Shown one piece after another: positions 16,793 to 25,830 of a DNA stretch of 64,000 nt. Each line of letters starts with the position of its first letter. The first letter of the stretch is position 1. A program made the translations under genes and the position numbers. Source of the DNA: JBKQVT01 sp963727245. GTDB lineage: Bacteria; Planctomycetota; Planctomycetia; Pirellulales; Thermoguttaceae. The DNA is taken from NCBI GenBank assembly GCA_963727245.1, contig CAVSFO010000001.1, positions 682,001 to 746,000 on the forward strand, written 5' to 3'. The notes beneath the pieces were generated by a model. It did not search any database. It was not told the origin of the DNA and worked only from the letters and a program-made list of their open reading frames with translations.

Positions 16793-17923
16793 CTATCGGG
16801 CGATTTTCGCCTCCTGAACCGTTGCCTCCAACGGCTCGTCGGCAAAGTAACGTTTCTGGAAGTAAAGTGACACGTTGACCAGGCCGATCATCACCGGCAC
16901 CTCGACCAGCGGGCCGATGACCGCCGCGAAGGCCGCCCCGTGATGGATCGTGAACACGGCCACGGCCACCGCGATGGCCAACTCGAAGTTGTTGCTGGCG
17001 GCGGTAAAGGACAGGGTGGCCGTCTGGGCATAGCTGGCCCCGAGCTTCCGCCCCATATAAAAACTTACCAAGAACATTACGACAAAGTAGATCAACAGCG
17101 GCGCCGCGATCCCCAGCACGTCCAGCGGCCGCTCCACGATCTTATCGCCTTGCAGGCTGAACATCACGACGATGGTGAACAACAGCGCGATCAAGGTAAT
17201 GGGGCTGATCTTGGGGATGAACTTCTGTTGGTACCACGTCCGCCCCTTGGCCTTGACCAACACCAGCCGCGTCAGCATCCCGGCCAGGAAGGGAATGCCC
17301 AGGTAGATGAACACGCTCTTGGCGATCTGGCCGATCGTCACCTGGACGACGACCCCTTTCAGGCCGATCAAGGGCGGCAATACGGTGATGAAGACGTAGG
17401 CGTAGAGGCTGTAGAACAAGACCTGGAAAATGCTGTTGAAGGCCACCAGTCCGGCGGCATACTCCGTGTCGCCCTTGGCCAGATCGTTCCAGACGATCAC
17501 CATGGCGATGCAACGGGCCAGGCCGATCAGGATCAGGCCGACGAGGTACTCGGCGTACTTGGGTTCGTTGGGCTGCAGGGCGGGAAAGAGCAGCCCCATG
17601 AACAGGATCGCCAGGACGAACATCAGGATCGGGCCGATGATCCAGTTCTGCACCAGCGACAAGCCCAGCACCTTCCAGTCGCGGAACACGTCGCCCAATT
17701 CCTCGTACTTCACCTTCGCCAGCGGCGGATACATCATCAGGATCAGGCCCAGCGCGATGGGGATGCTGGTCGTCGCGTCCAGCTTGAAGCTGTCAATCAG
17801 TGACGCCACGCCGGGGGCCAGCCGGCCCAGGGCCACGCCGGCCGCCATCGCCAGGAAAATCCACACCGTCAGGTAGCGATCCAGGAAAGAAAGCCTGCCG
17901 CTTGCCACTTTTGCCTCGTTCAT
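16793..17923 (-). CDS. acr3: Acr3-type arsenite efflux carrier
   Basis: 376 residues with ten predicted membrane segments. Family marks are IPIALGLILMMYPPLAKVKY, IGLARCIAMVIVWNDLAKGD with the conserved Cys, and ATLSFTAASNNFELAIAVAV. Acr3 carriers (BASS superfamily) extrude arsenite driven by the proton gradient. It lies between arsC (17942-18376, 18 bases upstream) and the PstS-like gene, on the same strand as arsR, so it is part of the ars operon. Confidence 0.96.
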   Translation of the reverse strand: MNEAKVASGRLSFLDRYLTVWIFLAMAAGVALGRLAPGVASLIDSFKLDATTSIPIALGLILMMYPPLAKVKYEELGDVFRDWKVLGLSLVQNWIIGPILMFVLAILFMGLLFPALQPNEPKYAEYLVGLILIGLARCIAMVIVWNDLAKGDTEYAAGLVAFNSIFQVLFYSLYAYVFITVLPPLIGLKGVVVQVTIGQIAKSVFIYLGIPFLAGMLTRLVLVKAKGRTWYQQKFIPKISPITLIALLFTIVVMFSLQGDKIVERPLDVLGIAAPLLIYFVVMFLVSFYMGRKLGASYAQTATLSFTAASNNFELAIAVAVAVFTIHHGAAFAAVIGPLVEVPVMIGLVNVSLYFQKRYFADEPLEATVQEAKIAR

Positions 17924-17941
17924 CGGGCGCTCCGCCTGCTG

Positions 17942-18376
<435 letters not shown>

Positions 18377-18392
18377 GGCGTCATCCGTAGCA

Positions 18393-18446
18393 GTACGCCG
18401 CACACGCCGTGTGCGGTGCGGTCGGCACACGGCGTGTGCCGGATAC
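18393..18446 (+). repeat. Palindromic repeat CACACGCCGTGTGC / GGCACACGGCGTGTGCC (family D)
   Basis: Two palindromes side by side, CGCACACGCCGTGTGCGG and CGGCACACGGCGTGTGCCGG, between arsR and arsC. Further copies make up 53147-53285. Confidence 0.85.
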
Positions 18447-18482
18447 GTTGAAATCGAGCGATCTATCTACCGGTGCGCTAAT

Positions 18483-18504
18483 ATATCTGCTTGAGCGAAT
18501 TTAT
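18483..18504 (-). promoter_or_regulatory. Candidate second ArsR operator between arsR and arsC
   Basis: ATATCTGCTTGAGCGAAT and four more bases, matching 17 of 22 positions of the site at the arsR start. On the coding strand it overlaps a TATATT box. It suggests that the structural ars genes have their own ArsR-controlled promoter in addition to the one before arsR. Confidence 0.55.
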
Positions 18505-18518
18505 TGGGCAAAAAAATT

Positions 18519-18875
18519 TTAGCCGCGGCAATTGGGGTGGACTCTGCCTCGGAGCCGCTGGTTATCCTCGGCGAACACGCGTTCTTCCTGGAAGCACTGG
18601 GCCAGGCACTCCAGCAGCATCTTCTGGGACTTGCTGCGGGCCGGGGCCAGGCGGTAGTGCATCCACAGGCCTTCCTTCCTGGCCACCACCAGGGCGGCCT
18701 TGCGAAGATACGCCAGGTGCCGGGAGGCCGTCGGCTGCGGCACCTCCAGCACGGCCACCAGGTGGCAGACGCACAGTTCTCCGCCCCGGAGCAGATTCAG
18801 GATGCGCAGGCGGGTCTGGTCCGAGAGTGCCCGGAAGATCCGTTTCGACTGCGGCGGTGCGACTTTGATTTTCAT
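18519..18875 (-). CDS. arsR: ArsR-family arsenic-responsive repressor
   Basis: 118 residues, a winged-helix repressor: FRALSDQTRLRILNLLRGGE, then ELCVCHLVAVLEVPQPTASR where the two cysteines of ELCVCxL are the classical arsenite-sensing site, then the recognition helix and wing HLAYLRKAALVVARKEGLWM. Arsenite binding releases it from DNA. It is first in the minus-strand ars row. No clear Shine-Dalgarno precedes the ATG at 18875, and the putative -10 and operator reach the start codon, so the transcript may have a very short leader. Confidence 0.95.
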   Translation of the reverse strand: MKIKVAPPQSKRIFRALSDQTRLRILNLLRGGELCVCHLVAVLEVPQPTASRHLAYLRKAALVVARKEGLWMHYRLAPARSKSQKMLLECLAQCFQEERVFAEDNQRLRGRVHPNCRG

Positions 18876-18895
18876 ATTTGCTTATGTGAATATAT
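18874..18895 (-). promoter_or_regulatory. Candidate ArsR operator / -10 region of the ars operon
   Basis: ATATTTGCTTATGTGAATAT with arms ATATT and AATAT, touching the arsR start codon. On the coding strand it contains TATATT about 14 bases before the ATG. A closely similar site lies at 18483-18504 and a third at 14922-14943. Between here and the next gene (19265) the only other recognisable element is the repeat at 19001-19069. Confidence 0.6.
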
Positions 18896-19000
18896 CGGTC
18901 CGGCGGCATCTGGTCAAGAGGGAATTTGCCGGCGGCCTTGGAAATTGGGGGCGTGACGGTCTGTCGCGACAGAAAAAAAGGCTCGCGCAGAGACGCAAGC

Positions 19001-19069
19001 GTGCCACTGGCTTTGCCAGTGCTCCCGTTGGCTCGGCTGCCCAAGGCACTGGCCGAGCCAGTGGCACCC
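19001..19069 (+). repeat. Family C hairpin repeat
   Basis: GTGCCACTGGCTTTGCCAGTG and its inverted partner GCACTGGCCGAGCCAGTGGC. It sits in the divergent spacer between arsR and the regulator starting at 19265. Confidence 0.85.
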
Positions 19070-19264
19070 TGCGATCCATTACCATTGCCGCCTGGCCGTC
19101 CGGCCCGGTTTTTGCATATCCTGAAAGACCCACGATTCTCGGCCATTTTTCCAGTTTGTTGCCCAGAAACGTGGCACCCGCTGCCTATTGAGGACGCAAA
19201 GACCAAGATACGGCGGTTTCACGTGCGACAAACAACGCTCGGTGAGTTATCTCGCACAGCGATC

Positions 19265-20845
19265 ATGGACGCCCGCGTGTGTCACCCCGCTTCCACGGAC
19301 CGACATGCCCAGGAGCTGACCGTCCTGGGGTCGATCAGCCGCTTGCTGGCCAGCCGCAGCGGCCAACGGGAGTTGCTCTCCGCCGTGCTGGAGGAATTGG
19401 AGCGGACGCTGGGCATGGTCCGGGGCACCGTCATGCTGTTGTCGCCCGACGGCAACGAGCTGATCGTGGAGGCCGCCCGATCGTTGTCGTCCCCGCCGCA
19501 TCGCGAGTTGCGTTATCGGCGCGGCGAGGGGATTCTCGGCGCGGTCTTGCAGTCGGGGCAGCCGGCGCTGGTGCCGCGCGTCTCGAAGGAGCCCCGCTTC
19601 ACCAACCGCATCCACCAACGCCCAATCGAGGAGACCGACGACGTCAGTTTCCTCTGCGTGCCCATCGTCCTGGAGAGCGAGATTGTCGGCACGCTCTCGG
19701 TCGATCTGCCGGTCCAACGGCCGGAGATGCTGCGGGAGCAGTCGCGGCTTTTGGAGATCGTGGCCAGCATGATCGCCTTCGACGTCAACGCCCGGCGGCT
19801 GGAGACCGCCCGGCAGCAGGCCCTGGAGGCCGAGAACCTGCGGCTCCGCAACGACTTGGAGGAGCGCTTTCGGCCGGAGAATCTCGTCGGCAACTCGCAC
19901 GCCATGCGCGAGGTGTATCTGCGCATCCATCAGGTCGCGCCCACCAACACGGCCGTGCTGATCCGCGGCGAATCGGGGACCGGCAAGGAACTGGTCGCCT
20001 CGGCCATCCATTACGGCAGCCCCCGGGCATCGCAGCCGCTGCTCAAGGTGAACTGCGCCGGGCGGAGTGAACAGTGGCTGGAAAGCGAGCTCTTCGGCGA
20101 GGAGAAAGGGGTCTCGGCGGGCGGCTTGCAGGCCCGCCCGGGCCGCATCGAAGAGGCCGCCGGCGGCACGATCTTCCTCGACGAGATCGGCGAGTTCGCC
20201 CCCGCCGTCCAGGTCAAGCTCGTCCGCCTGCTGCAAGAGCGGGAATTCGAGCGCGCCGGCGGCAACCAGACCATGCAGGCCGACGTCCGCGTCATCGCCG
20301 CCACCGACCGCGACCTGGAGGCCGGTCTCGAAGCCGGCACGTTCCGCCAGGACTTGTACTACCGCATCCAAGTCTTTCCCATCACCTTGCCGCCGCTGCG
20401 GGAGCGGCGCAGCGACATCCTGCTGCTGGCCGATCACCTGGTGGCCAAGTACGCCCGCAAGCTGGGCAAGGAAGTGCGGCGCATCAGCACCCCCGCGATC
20501 AACATGATGTTGGCCTACCACTGGCCGGGCAATGTCCGCGAGTTGGAAAACTGCATCGAGCACGCCGTCTTGCGCACGACCGACGGGGTGATCCACGGCC
20601 ACAGCCTGCCTCCCACGCTGCAACTGCCCGACGGTTCCGAGGCCGCCTCGCCGGGATCGCTGCCGGCCCAGGTGGCGGTCTTGGAGCGGGACATGCTCAT
20701 GGACGCCTTGAAGACGACGCGCGGCAACGTGGCGGCGGCCGCCCGGCAGCTCGGCGTCACCCCGCGCATGGTCCGCTACAAGCTGCGGAAGCTGGGCATC
20801 GACTATCAGCAGTTTTTTACGAGGGCGGACGGCGGAGAGCGATAG
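19265..20845 (+). CDS. NifA/NtrC-like regulator: GAF + AAA+ + Fis HTH, GAFTGA motif absent
   Basis: 526 residues. An N-terminal GAF sensor (about 15-180; VLGSISRLLASRSGQRELLS and RYRRGEGILGAVLQSGQPAL) is followed by an AAA+ core (about 210-440) with Walker A GESGTGKELVASAIH, Walker B GGTIFLDEIGEF and arginine-finger region FRQDLYYRIQVFPITLPPLR, and a Fis-type helix-turn-helix ending VRYKLRKLGIDY. The architecture is NifA-like. The loop that contacts sigma-54, normally GAFTGA, reads GVSAGG, so it may not activate sigma-54 RNA polymerase in the usual way. The start ATG at 19265 was chosen because upstream in-frame sequence is a repeat. Confidence 0.88.
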   Translation: MDARVCHPASTDRHAQELTVLGSISRLLASRSGQRELLSAVLEELERTLGMVRGTVMLLSPDGNELIVEAARSLSSPPHRELRYRRGEGILGAVLQSGQPALVPRVSKEPRFTNRIHQRPIEETDDVSFLCVPIVLESEIVGTLSVDLPVQRPEMLREQSRLLEIVASMIAFDVNARRLETARQQALEAENLRLRNDLEERFRPENLVGNSHAMREVYLRIHQVAPTNTAVLIRGESGTGKELVASAIHYGSPRASQPLLKVNCAGRSEQWLESELFGEEKGVSAGGLQARPGRIEEAAGGTIFLDEIGEFAPAVQVKLVRLLQEREFERAGGNQTMQADVRVIAATDRDLEAGLEAGTFRQDLYYRIQVFPITLPPLRERRSDILLLADHLVAKYARKLGKEVRRISTPAINMMLAYHWPGNVRELENCIEHAVLRTTDGVIHGHSLPPTLQLPDGSEAASPGSLPAQVAVLERDMLMDALKTTRGNVAAAARQLGVTPRMVRYKLRKLGIDYQQFFTRADGGER

Positions 20846-20865
20846 CCCGGCGGGGCCTGGCCGGA

Positions 20866-21685
20866 CTAGAACGTTGCAATCTCATCCGGTGCAACGGATA
20901 AGCGATCGGCAATGATCGCCAGGGTCTTCGGATGGATTCGGGCCACCTTTCCCTGCTCGATTCGGGCAATCGTCTTCTCTGCGAGCGGCACGAAGTCGGC
21001 TTGTGTGAGTCCGCGCTGCCTTCGCAGTCGGCGCAAAGCGGCGCCAAGCGAACGTTCCGATTCCCTGCGCTGCTTGGAAAGCGTCCGGCGGTAGTCGGAA
21101 TCGAATTCGTACAGAATGGCGTCGGTGGCCGCTTCATATTCCCCAAGGCGAACCGTGTGTCCGTAGTCCGTCACGGAGAATGCCTTGAAGTCCGGCTTCA
21201 CTTCGTCGCCGGACGGCGCAAACGCACTGAACGGGACTGCAAGCGATCGCAGGTCACCTCTCCATAACGTGACAACCTTGTTCTGGGAATCTACGGTCCC
21301 GCCGATGAACAGATCGGACCGGTTCTCTGCGGAAAGCGCTTCGGCCAGTTCTTCTGGAGGAAGAAAGCCGCCATCCATGCTGTAAACAAAGCTCTTGAAA
21401 CAGCCGATCATCGTGGGAAGTGTTTCTTGAAGTGGTCGATAGAGCAGAAGGGCGTACCCGCGCGGCTTCGAATGACGAACAACGGAAAACGACCGAACGA
21501 GCGCGCTAGTCAGGTCTTTTTCGTAGCTAATCCAAAGAGAATCCACCCGAGCGTGTTCGACCAAGGCAGCAATACGGTTCGATGACGAGACCACGTTCTG
21601 GTTGGAGCGAGGCAAAGCGTCGCGGCCGCTGCTTTGCCTTGTCGAGAAGGATGGTGTTCCAGTGAGCAGTTGTTTTGATTGCCAT
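20866..21685 (-). CDS. XRE-type helix-turn-helix protein of an accessory pair, probably frameshifted
   Basis: The main open frame (20866-21615, about 249 residues) ends with a helix-turn-helix: ALRRLRRQRGLTQADFVPLA and ARIEQGKVARIHPKTLAIIA. The N-terminal ~170 residues (RVDSLWISYEKDLTSALVRS, DLFIGGTVDSQNKVVTLWRG) match nothing I can name. An ATG at 21685 (MAIKTTAHWNTILLDKAKQR) in another frame lies 1 base after the stop of the preceding gene and probably is the true start, with a one-base frame change near 21600. GC content is visibly lower than in the surroundings, suggesting transfer. Confidence 0.65.
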
Positions 21686-21686
21686 A

Positions 21687-21980
21687 CTAGCGACCCTTTC
21701 TCGATCTTCCCTGTCCGCCCACAGGATTCTCGGGATACTTCGCGTCCCAGCTATCGCAAAGCCACTTCCAATTGGCGTCAATTTCCGAAAGCAATTCGTT
21801 TGGTATTAACGACGGGTCGGGAGAAGGATCCATGAACTTTCGATCTCGAAGACCGAGCCGCCATTTCTGTTTCCCCCGAATAATCGAGACGTGAGGCGGC
21901 TCCCGAATCTCCTTCTCCTGAATCTTGACCTTCCATCCTGCAACACGAAGTGTCTTGGGGAGCATCAAATCTATGGGCAC
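21687..21980 (-). CDS. Hypothetical protein, first gene of the accessory pair
   Basis: 97 residues beginning MPIDLMLPKTLRVAGWKVKI, with PPHVSIIRGKQKWRLGLRD and NWKWLCDSWDAKYPENP. It is soluble, basic and of unknown function. It is translationally close-coupled to the helix-turn-helix gene that follows and has its own strong promoter upstream (22038-22066). A two-gene unit with a C-terminal helix-turn-helix partner resembles a toxin-antitoxin or stress module, but I cannot support a mechanism. Confidence 0.6.
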   Translation of the reverse strand: MPIDLMLPKTLRVAGWKVKIQEKEIREPPHVSIIRGKQKWRLGLRDRKFMDPSPDPSLIPNELLSEIDANWKWLCDSWDAKYPENPVGGQGRSRKGR

Positions 21981-22037
21981 AAGGAGATGCTCCTCTCTTT
22001 TCGACGGAAAGGCCGTGGAATCTTCAGGGCATACTCT

Positions 22038-22078
22038 ATAATATGTCCGATTTCAGATTCAGTCAAGATGGGACATAT
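22038..22078 (-). promoter_or_regulatory. Sigma-70-type promoter with inverted-repeat operator
   Basis: On the minus strand: TTGACT (22066-22061), a 17-base spacer, and TATTAT (22043-22038), 58 bases before the start of the 97-residue gene. The 8-base arms ATATGTCC (22041-22048) and GGACATAT (22071-22078) form an exact inverted repeat spanning both boxes, as expected for autoregulation by the helix-turn-helix product. Confidence 0.7.
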
Positions 22079-22169
22079 CGCACCATATGCCCCCCGTTTG
22101 GGAAATCGTTACCGATAGCCGCCGCCGCGTCAAGGCCCGGACCCTCGGCGTGTGACGGAAAAATTGGTG

Positions 22170-23369
22170 CTATCGCCCTGCGGCGGCCGCCTTTTCGAGC
22201 GCCTTTCCGGCCAGCAATTGGCCGGCCTGGCGGCATTCGTCGAGCACTTCGGGGGTCGGCCGGTACTTGCACTTGATCGGCTCGCGGAGGACTTCCCAGC
22301 CGAGCGCCTGGATGGCCTGGTGAACGGCCTCCGGCCCGCCCGGCCCCCAACCATACGAACCGAAGGCCAGGGCCGCTTTGCCTTGCGGCCGCAGGCCGGC
22401 GAAGTAGCTCAGGGCGGCAGCGGCCGCGGGCATCAGGCCGCGATTGAGCGTGGGGCAACCGATGGCCACCGCGGCCGCGTCGACCAACTCGGCGGCAAGC
22501 TGAGTCAGGCTGGCGTGGCGGAGATGGAAAAGTCGCGTCTGGACTCCCGGCTGCGCGGCGGCCTGGGCAATCGTCTCGGCCATCTGCGCCGTGCTCTCCC
22601 ACATGGTGTCGTAGAGCACCAGCACCTTCGCCTGGGGCCGGCAGGCGATCCAGTCTCGATAGGCGGCGAGGATGCCTGCGCGGTCGCGCCGCCAGATGAC
22701 GCCGTGGCTGGGCGCGATCAGCTCAACGTCCAGATCGGCGAGCTTCGCCAGGCAAGGGCCGACGGCCCCGGCATAAGGCATGAAGATGTTGGCGTAGTAG
22801 GTCTTGGCTTCCTCCATGAGCACGTCGGCGGGCACCTCTTCGTCGAAGCGCTCGGCGGTGGCATAGTGTTGGCCGAAGACATCCATCGAGAACAGCAGCT
22901 TCTCCTCCGGCACATAGGTGAACATGGACTCGGGCCAATGGGCCATGGGCGTCTCGAGGAAGCGGAGCGTGCGGCGGCCCAGCGCGATCGTCTGGCCGCC
23001 GGCCACCACTTGCACCTTCCAGGCGGAAATGTCGTAGTGCCGGGCCAGCGCCTCGCGGCAGCGGGCATCGCAGAGCAGCGTGGCCCCGGCCAGCGCTTGC
23101 ATGACCCGCGGCAGCGCGCCGGAATGGTCGGGCTCGGCATGGTTGCAGACGACGTAGGCGACCTGCGACGGGTCGCACAGGGCCGACACGCCGGCCAAAA
23201 GCTGCTCGGCATAGGGGGCCCGCACGGCGTCCACCAGGACCGTCTTCTCGTCGCGCACCAGATAGGCGTTGTAGGTGCTGCCGCGGAGGGCGTCGTAGCC
23301 GTGGAAATCGCGGACCTGCCAATCGACGTAGCCGACCCAATCAACGTTGTCCGGCAGGGAAGGTTTCAT
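22170..23369 (-). CDS. Flavodiiron protein (FprA family)
   Basis: 399 residues, the usual length for a core flavodiiron protein. A metallo-beta-lactamase-like diiron domain carries CNHAEPDHSGALP (the HxExD ligands), ETPMAHWPESM and APSHGVIWRRDRA, followed by a flavodoxin domain with LVLYDTMWESTAQMAETIAQ. These enzymes reduce oxygen or nitric oxide to protect anaerobic or microaerobic metabolism. It starts at ATG 23369, overlapping in effect with the end of the permease gene (stop at 23374). In the raw sequence the two read as one 773-residue frame; see the permease entry for why I separate them. Part of the PerR-type stress cluster. Confidence 0.9.
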   Translation of the reverse strand: MKPSLPDNVDWVGYVDWQVRDFHGYDALRGSTYNAYLVRDEKTVLVDAVRAPYAEQLLAGVSALCDPSQVAYVVCNHAEPDHSGALPRVMQALAGATLLCDARCREALARHYDISAWKVQVVAGGQTIALGRRTLRFLETPMAHWPESMFTYVPEEKLLFSMDVFGQHYATAERFDEEVPADVLMEEAKTYYANIFMPYAGAVGPCLAKLADLDVELIAPSHGVIWRRDRAGILAAYRDWIACRPQAKVLVLYDTMWESTAQMAETIAQAAAQPGVQTRLFHLRHASLTQLAAELVDAAAVAIGCPTLNRGLMPAAAAALSYFAGLRPQGKAALAFGSYGWGPGGPEAVHQAIQALGWEVLREPIKCKYRPTPEVLDECRQAGQLLAGKALEKAAAAGR

Positions 23370-23373
23370 AAGC

Positions 23374-24491
23374 TCACTGTGCTTCGTGACAGCAGTGGTC
23401 GTCGTGCTGCTGGTGAGGTTCGTGCTCGTGGTGCACTGGCGGGCCCGCCCGCGCCATGCCGAGAAACAGGAGAACGCCAGCACGCCCAGCAACGCGATCG
23501 CCCACAGGTTGGCCGACGGGCCGGGCATGCCGTGGGTCATCGAGTGCACGTGGGCGGCCAGTTGCGGGGCGGCCGTCGGCAGCAGGGAGAACACCTGGTC
23601 CAGGAGCAGCCCGCAGCCGACCGCGCTTGTGGCGACGCTGAGCACGTAGAGCAGGGTGGTGCGGGCGCCGAGCACTTTCCAGATCGTGGTGAAGGTGGCC
23701 GGGTTGGTGGCCGCGCCGGTGATGAGGAAGGCCAGGGCGGCGCCGGGCGAGGCGCCCATGTGTACGAATCCGGCGGCGATGGGGACCGAGGCCGTGGCGC
23801 AGACATAGACCGGCACGCCGGCCGCCATCAGCAGCAGGATCGAGACGATGCCGGCGCCCAGGTAGGCGTGCAATTTCGGATCGTTCTGCGGCACCAGCAC
23901 GGCCATGGCGCCGGCGATAAGGACGCCCAGCACCAGGGGGCCGGCAACGTCGCGGGGCAGCGTCACCAGGCCGTAGCTCAGCGCCCGCAGCAGCGCGGAC
24001 TGGGAGTGATCGCCGATGCAACACGACTCGGTGCAGGTGGGCGGGTTGGCCTCTTCAGCGGCCCGTTCCTGCTTCGACTCGCCCGCTACCAACACCAGCG
24101 CGCCGCCGAGCATTCCGCTGATGAGGGCGGTGACGGGGCGAAAGGCGGCGAAGACCGGCCCCAGCAGGGCGTAGGTCACGGCGATGCTGTCGACGCCGGT
24201 TTGCGGCGTGGACAAGAGGAAGGCGGTCACGGCGGCCCGGCTGGCCCCGTGGCGGCGCATCGAGACCGCCACGGGAATCACGCCGCAGGAGCACAACGGC
24301 AGCGGCACGCCGAACAGCGACGCCTTCCACACCGACGACAGTCCGCGGCGGCCCAAGTGGCGCTCGATCCATTCCGGCGAGATGCAGACCGACAGCGCAC
24401 CGGCCACGAGAAAGCCGACCAGCAAGTAGGGAGCCATCTCGCACCAGACCAGCCAGCTTTCCCAGGCGATTCTTCCCGTCAAATCGAGCAT
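23374..24491 (-). CDS. SO_0444/COG0701-type heavy-metal permease, frameshift near its 3' end
   Basis: About 370 residues, 8-10 membrane segments. Characteristic pieces are SLFGVPLPLCSCGVIPVAVS with the CSCG metal site, TAFLLSTPQTGVDSI and ITGAATNPATFTTIWKVLG. A cytoplasmic loop has CTESCCIG. In the frame as sequenced it would run on into the flavodiiron protein, but shifting one base near 23475 gives LLFLGMARAGPPVHHEHEPH then QQHDDHCCHEAQ and a stop at 23374, a His/Cys metal-binding tail ending 4 bases before the flavodiiron ATG. I therefore treat it as a separate gene. Members export or handle copper/zinc; the substrate here is unproven. Confidence 0.82.
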
Positions 24492-24503
24492 CAGAAGCTG
24501 CGC

Positions 24504-25094
24504 TCAGGTGGCGTGCTTGCCCAGGTAGTCGGCCACGCCGGCGGCGGTCGGCTTCATGGCCTCCTCGCCTTCGCGCCAATTGGCCGGGCAAACCTCGCCG
24601 TGGATCTCGGTAAACTGCAAGGCGTCCAACACGCGGAGGGCCTCGTCCACGTTGCGTCCCAGGGGCAAGTCGTTCACCAGGGCATGGCGGACCACCCCCT
24701 GCTTGTCCAACAGGAACAGCCCGCGCAAGGCCACCTGCTCATTCAATAATACGTCGTAACTGCGGGCGATGTTCTTGCCCAGGTCCGCGACCAGGGGGTA
24801 GTTGATCGGGCCGATGCCGCCCCGGGCCCGCGGCGTCTCCTTCCAGGCCAGGTGCGTGTAATGCGAATCGACCGAAACGCCGATCACCTCCGCATTCTTC
24901 TTCTTGAACTTCGGCAACGCCTTGTCGAAGGCGATGATCTCCGAAGGACAGACGAAGGTGAAGTCCAAGGGATAGAAGAACAAGACCACGTACTTGCCGC
25001 GATACGACGACAGCGTCAACTCCTTGAACGAATTGTCGGGCATGACCGCCGTGGCGGTGAAATCGGGAGCCGGTTTGGTTACCAAGCCAGACAT
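24504..25094 (-). CDS. ahpC: 2-Cys peroxiredoxin (AhpC/Prx1 type)
   Basis: 196 residues with the peroxidatic Cys in FYPLDFTFVCPSEIIAFDKA and the resolving Cys in EIHGEVCPANWREG, so a typical two-cysteine enzyme that reduces hydrogen peroxide and organic peroxides. It is transcribed with the permease 12 bases downstream; upstream toward ferritin lies a REP pair (25161-25233). Its place in a row led by a Fur/PerR-type repressor indicates peroxide or iron control. Confidence 0.96.
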   Translation of the reverse strand: MSGLVTKPAPDFTATAVMPDNSFKELTLSSYRGKYVVLFFYPLDFTFVCPSEIIAFDKALPKFKKKNAEVIGVSVDSHYTHLAWKETPRARGGIGPINYPLVADLGKNIARSYDVLLNEQVALRGLFLLDKQGVVRHALVNDLPLGRNVDEALRVLDALQFTEIHGEVCPANWREGEEAMKPTAAGVADYLGKHAT

Positions 25095-25160
25095 GATCGC
25101 GATCCTTTCTTCATGGGGAAATTTGAGAATACCAAGTTAGTTCTTGTTGCGGAAGCACCC

Positions 25161-25233
25161 GTAGGGTGGGACGAGCGGAGCGAAGTCCCACCAGTTTCCG
25201 CGGGAATCATGGTGGGACTTCGTCCCACCCTAC
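25161..25233 (+). repeat. Paired REP-like palindromes
   Basis: GTAGGGTGGGACGAGCGGAG..TCCCACCA and its inverted mate TGGTGGGACTTCGTCCCACC, between ferritin and ahpC. Same family as the RAYT flanks. Confidence 0.88.
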
Positions 25234-25288
25234 TCGATGTGAACCTTCCGCAGCAGAAACGTTTTTGCTTGCCAGGACGCACAGCACC

Positions 25289-25783
25289 TCACTCGCCGCC
25301 GCGTTTGCCCAGTTCGGCGTCGAAGATGATCAGGCCGATGGGCGTTTCGCCCGCCAGCTTCATCCGCTCGACGATGACTTCCACCTGGGACTCTTCCTCG
25401 ACCTGCTCGGTGACGAACCACTGCAGGAAGGCATGGGTGGCGAAATCGCTCTCGGCTTCGGCCAGCTTCACCAGGCCGTGAATCAGGCCGGTGACCTTGC
25501 ACTCGTGCTTGTAGGCGTCCTCGAAGACCTCCAGCACGGAGCCCCATTCCGCCTTGGGGGCCTCGACCGCCGCCAGGCGGACGCGGCCGGAGCGGATGAC
25601 GATGAAATCGAAGAGCTTCATGGCGTGCTTCCATTCCTCGCGGGCCTGGGCCTGCATCCAGCGGGCCATGCCGTGGAGGTTTTTGGCCTCGAAGTGGGCC
25701 GCCATGGAAAGATACAAGTAGGACGACAGCAGTTCCGCGTTCAGTTGGCCGTTCAAGGCGTCCTGAAGCTTCGGTTTCAACAT
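25289..25783 (-). CDS. Ferritin (FtnA type)
   Basis: 164 residues forming the four-helix ferritin bundle: LNGQLNAELLSSYLYLSMAA (first Glu ligands), MQAQAREEWKHAMKLFDF (ExxH ligand pair) and QWFVTEQVEEESQVEVIV (Glu ligand of the fourth helix). It stores iron as ferric mineral after oxidising Fe2+. No haem-binding methionine is obvious, so ferritin rather than bacterioferritin. It lies 47 bases after the repressor gene and is probably in its operon. Confidence 0.95.
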   Translation of the reverse strand: MLKPKLQDALNGQLNAELLSSYLYLSMAAHFEAKNLHGMARWMQAQAREEWKHAMKLFDFIVIRSGRVRLAAVEAPKAEWGSVLEVFEDAYKHECKVTGLIHGLVKLAEAESDFATHAFLQWFVTEQVEEESQVEVIVERMKLAGETPIGLIIFDAELGKRGGE

Positions 25784-25830
25784 GTTCGATCTCCCTTCGC
25801 GGTTTTTAGAATAAAGGAACAGTCAATTGG

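Noticed and set aside
22152..24749. Long plus-strand open frame of about 865 codons opposite the permease and flavodiiron genes
   Set aside because: It is antisense to two clearly recognised genes, is rich in Gly/Arg/His/Gln as expected of a GC-rich shadow frame, and contains no domain.
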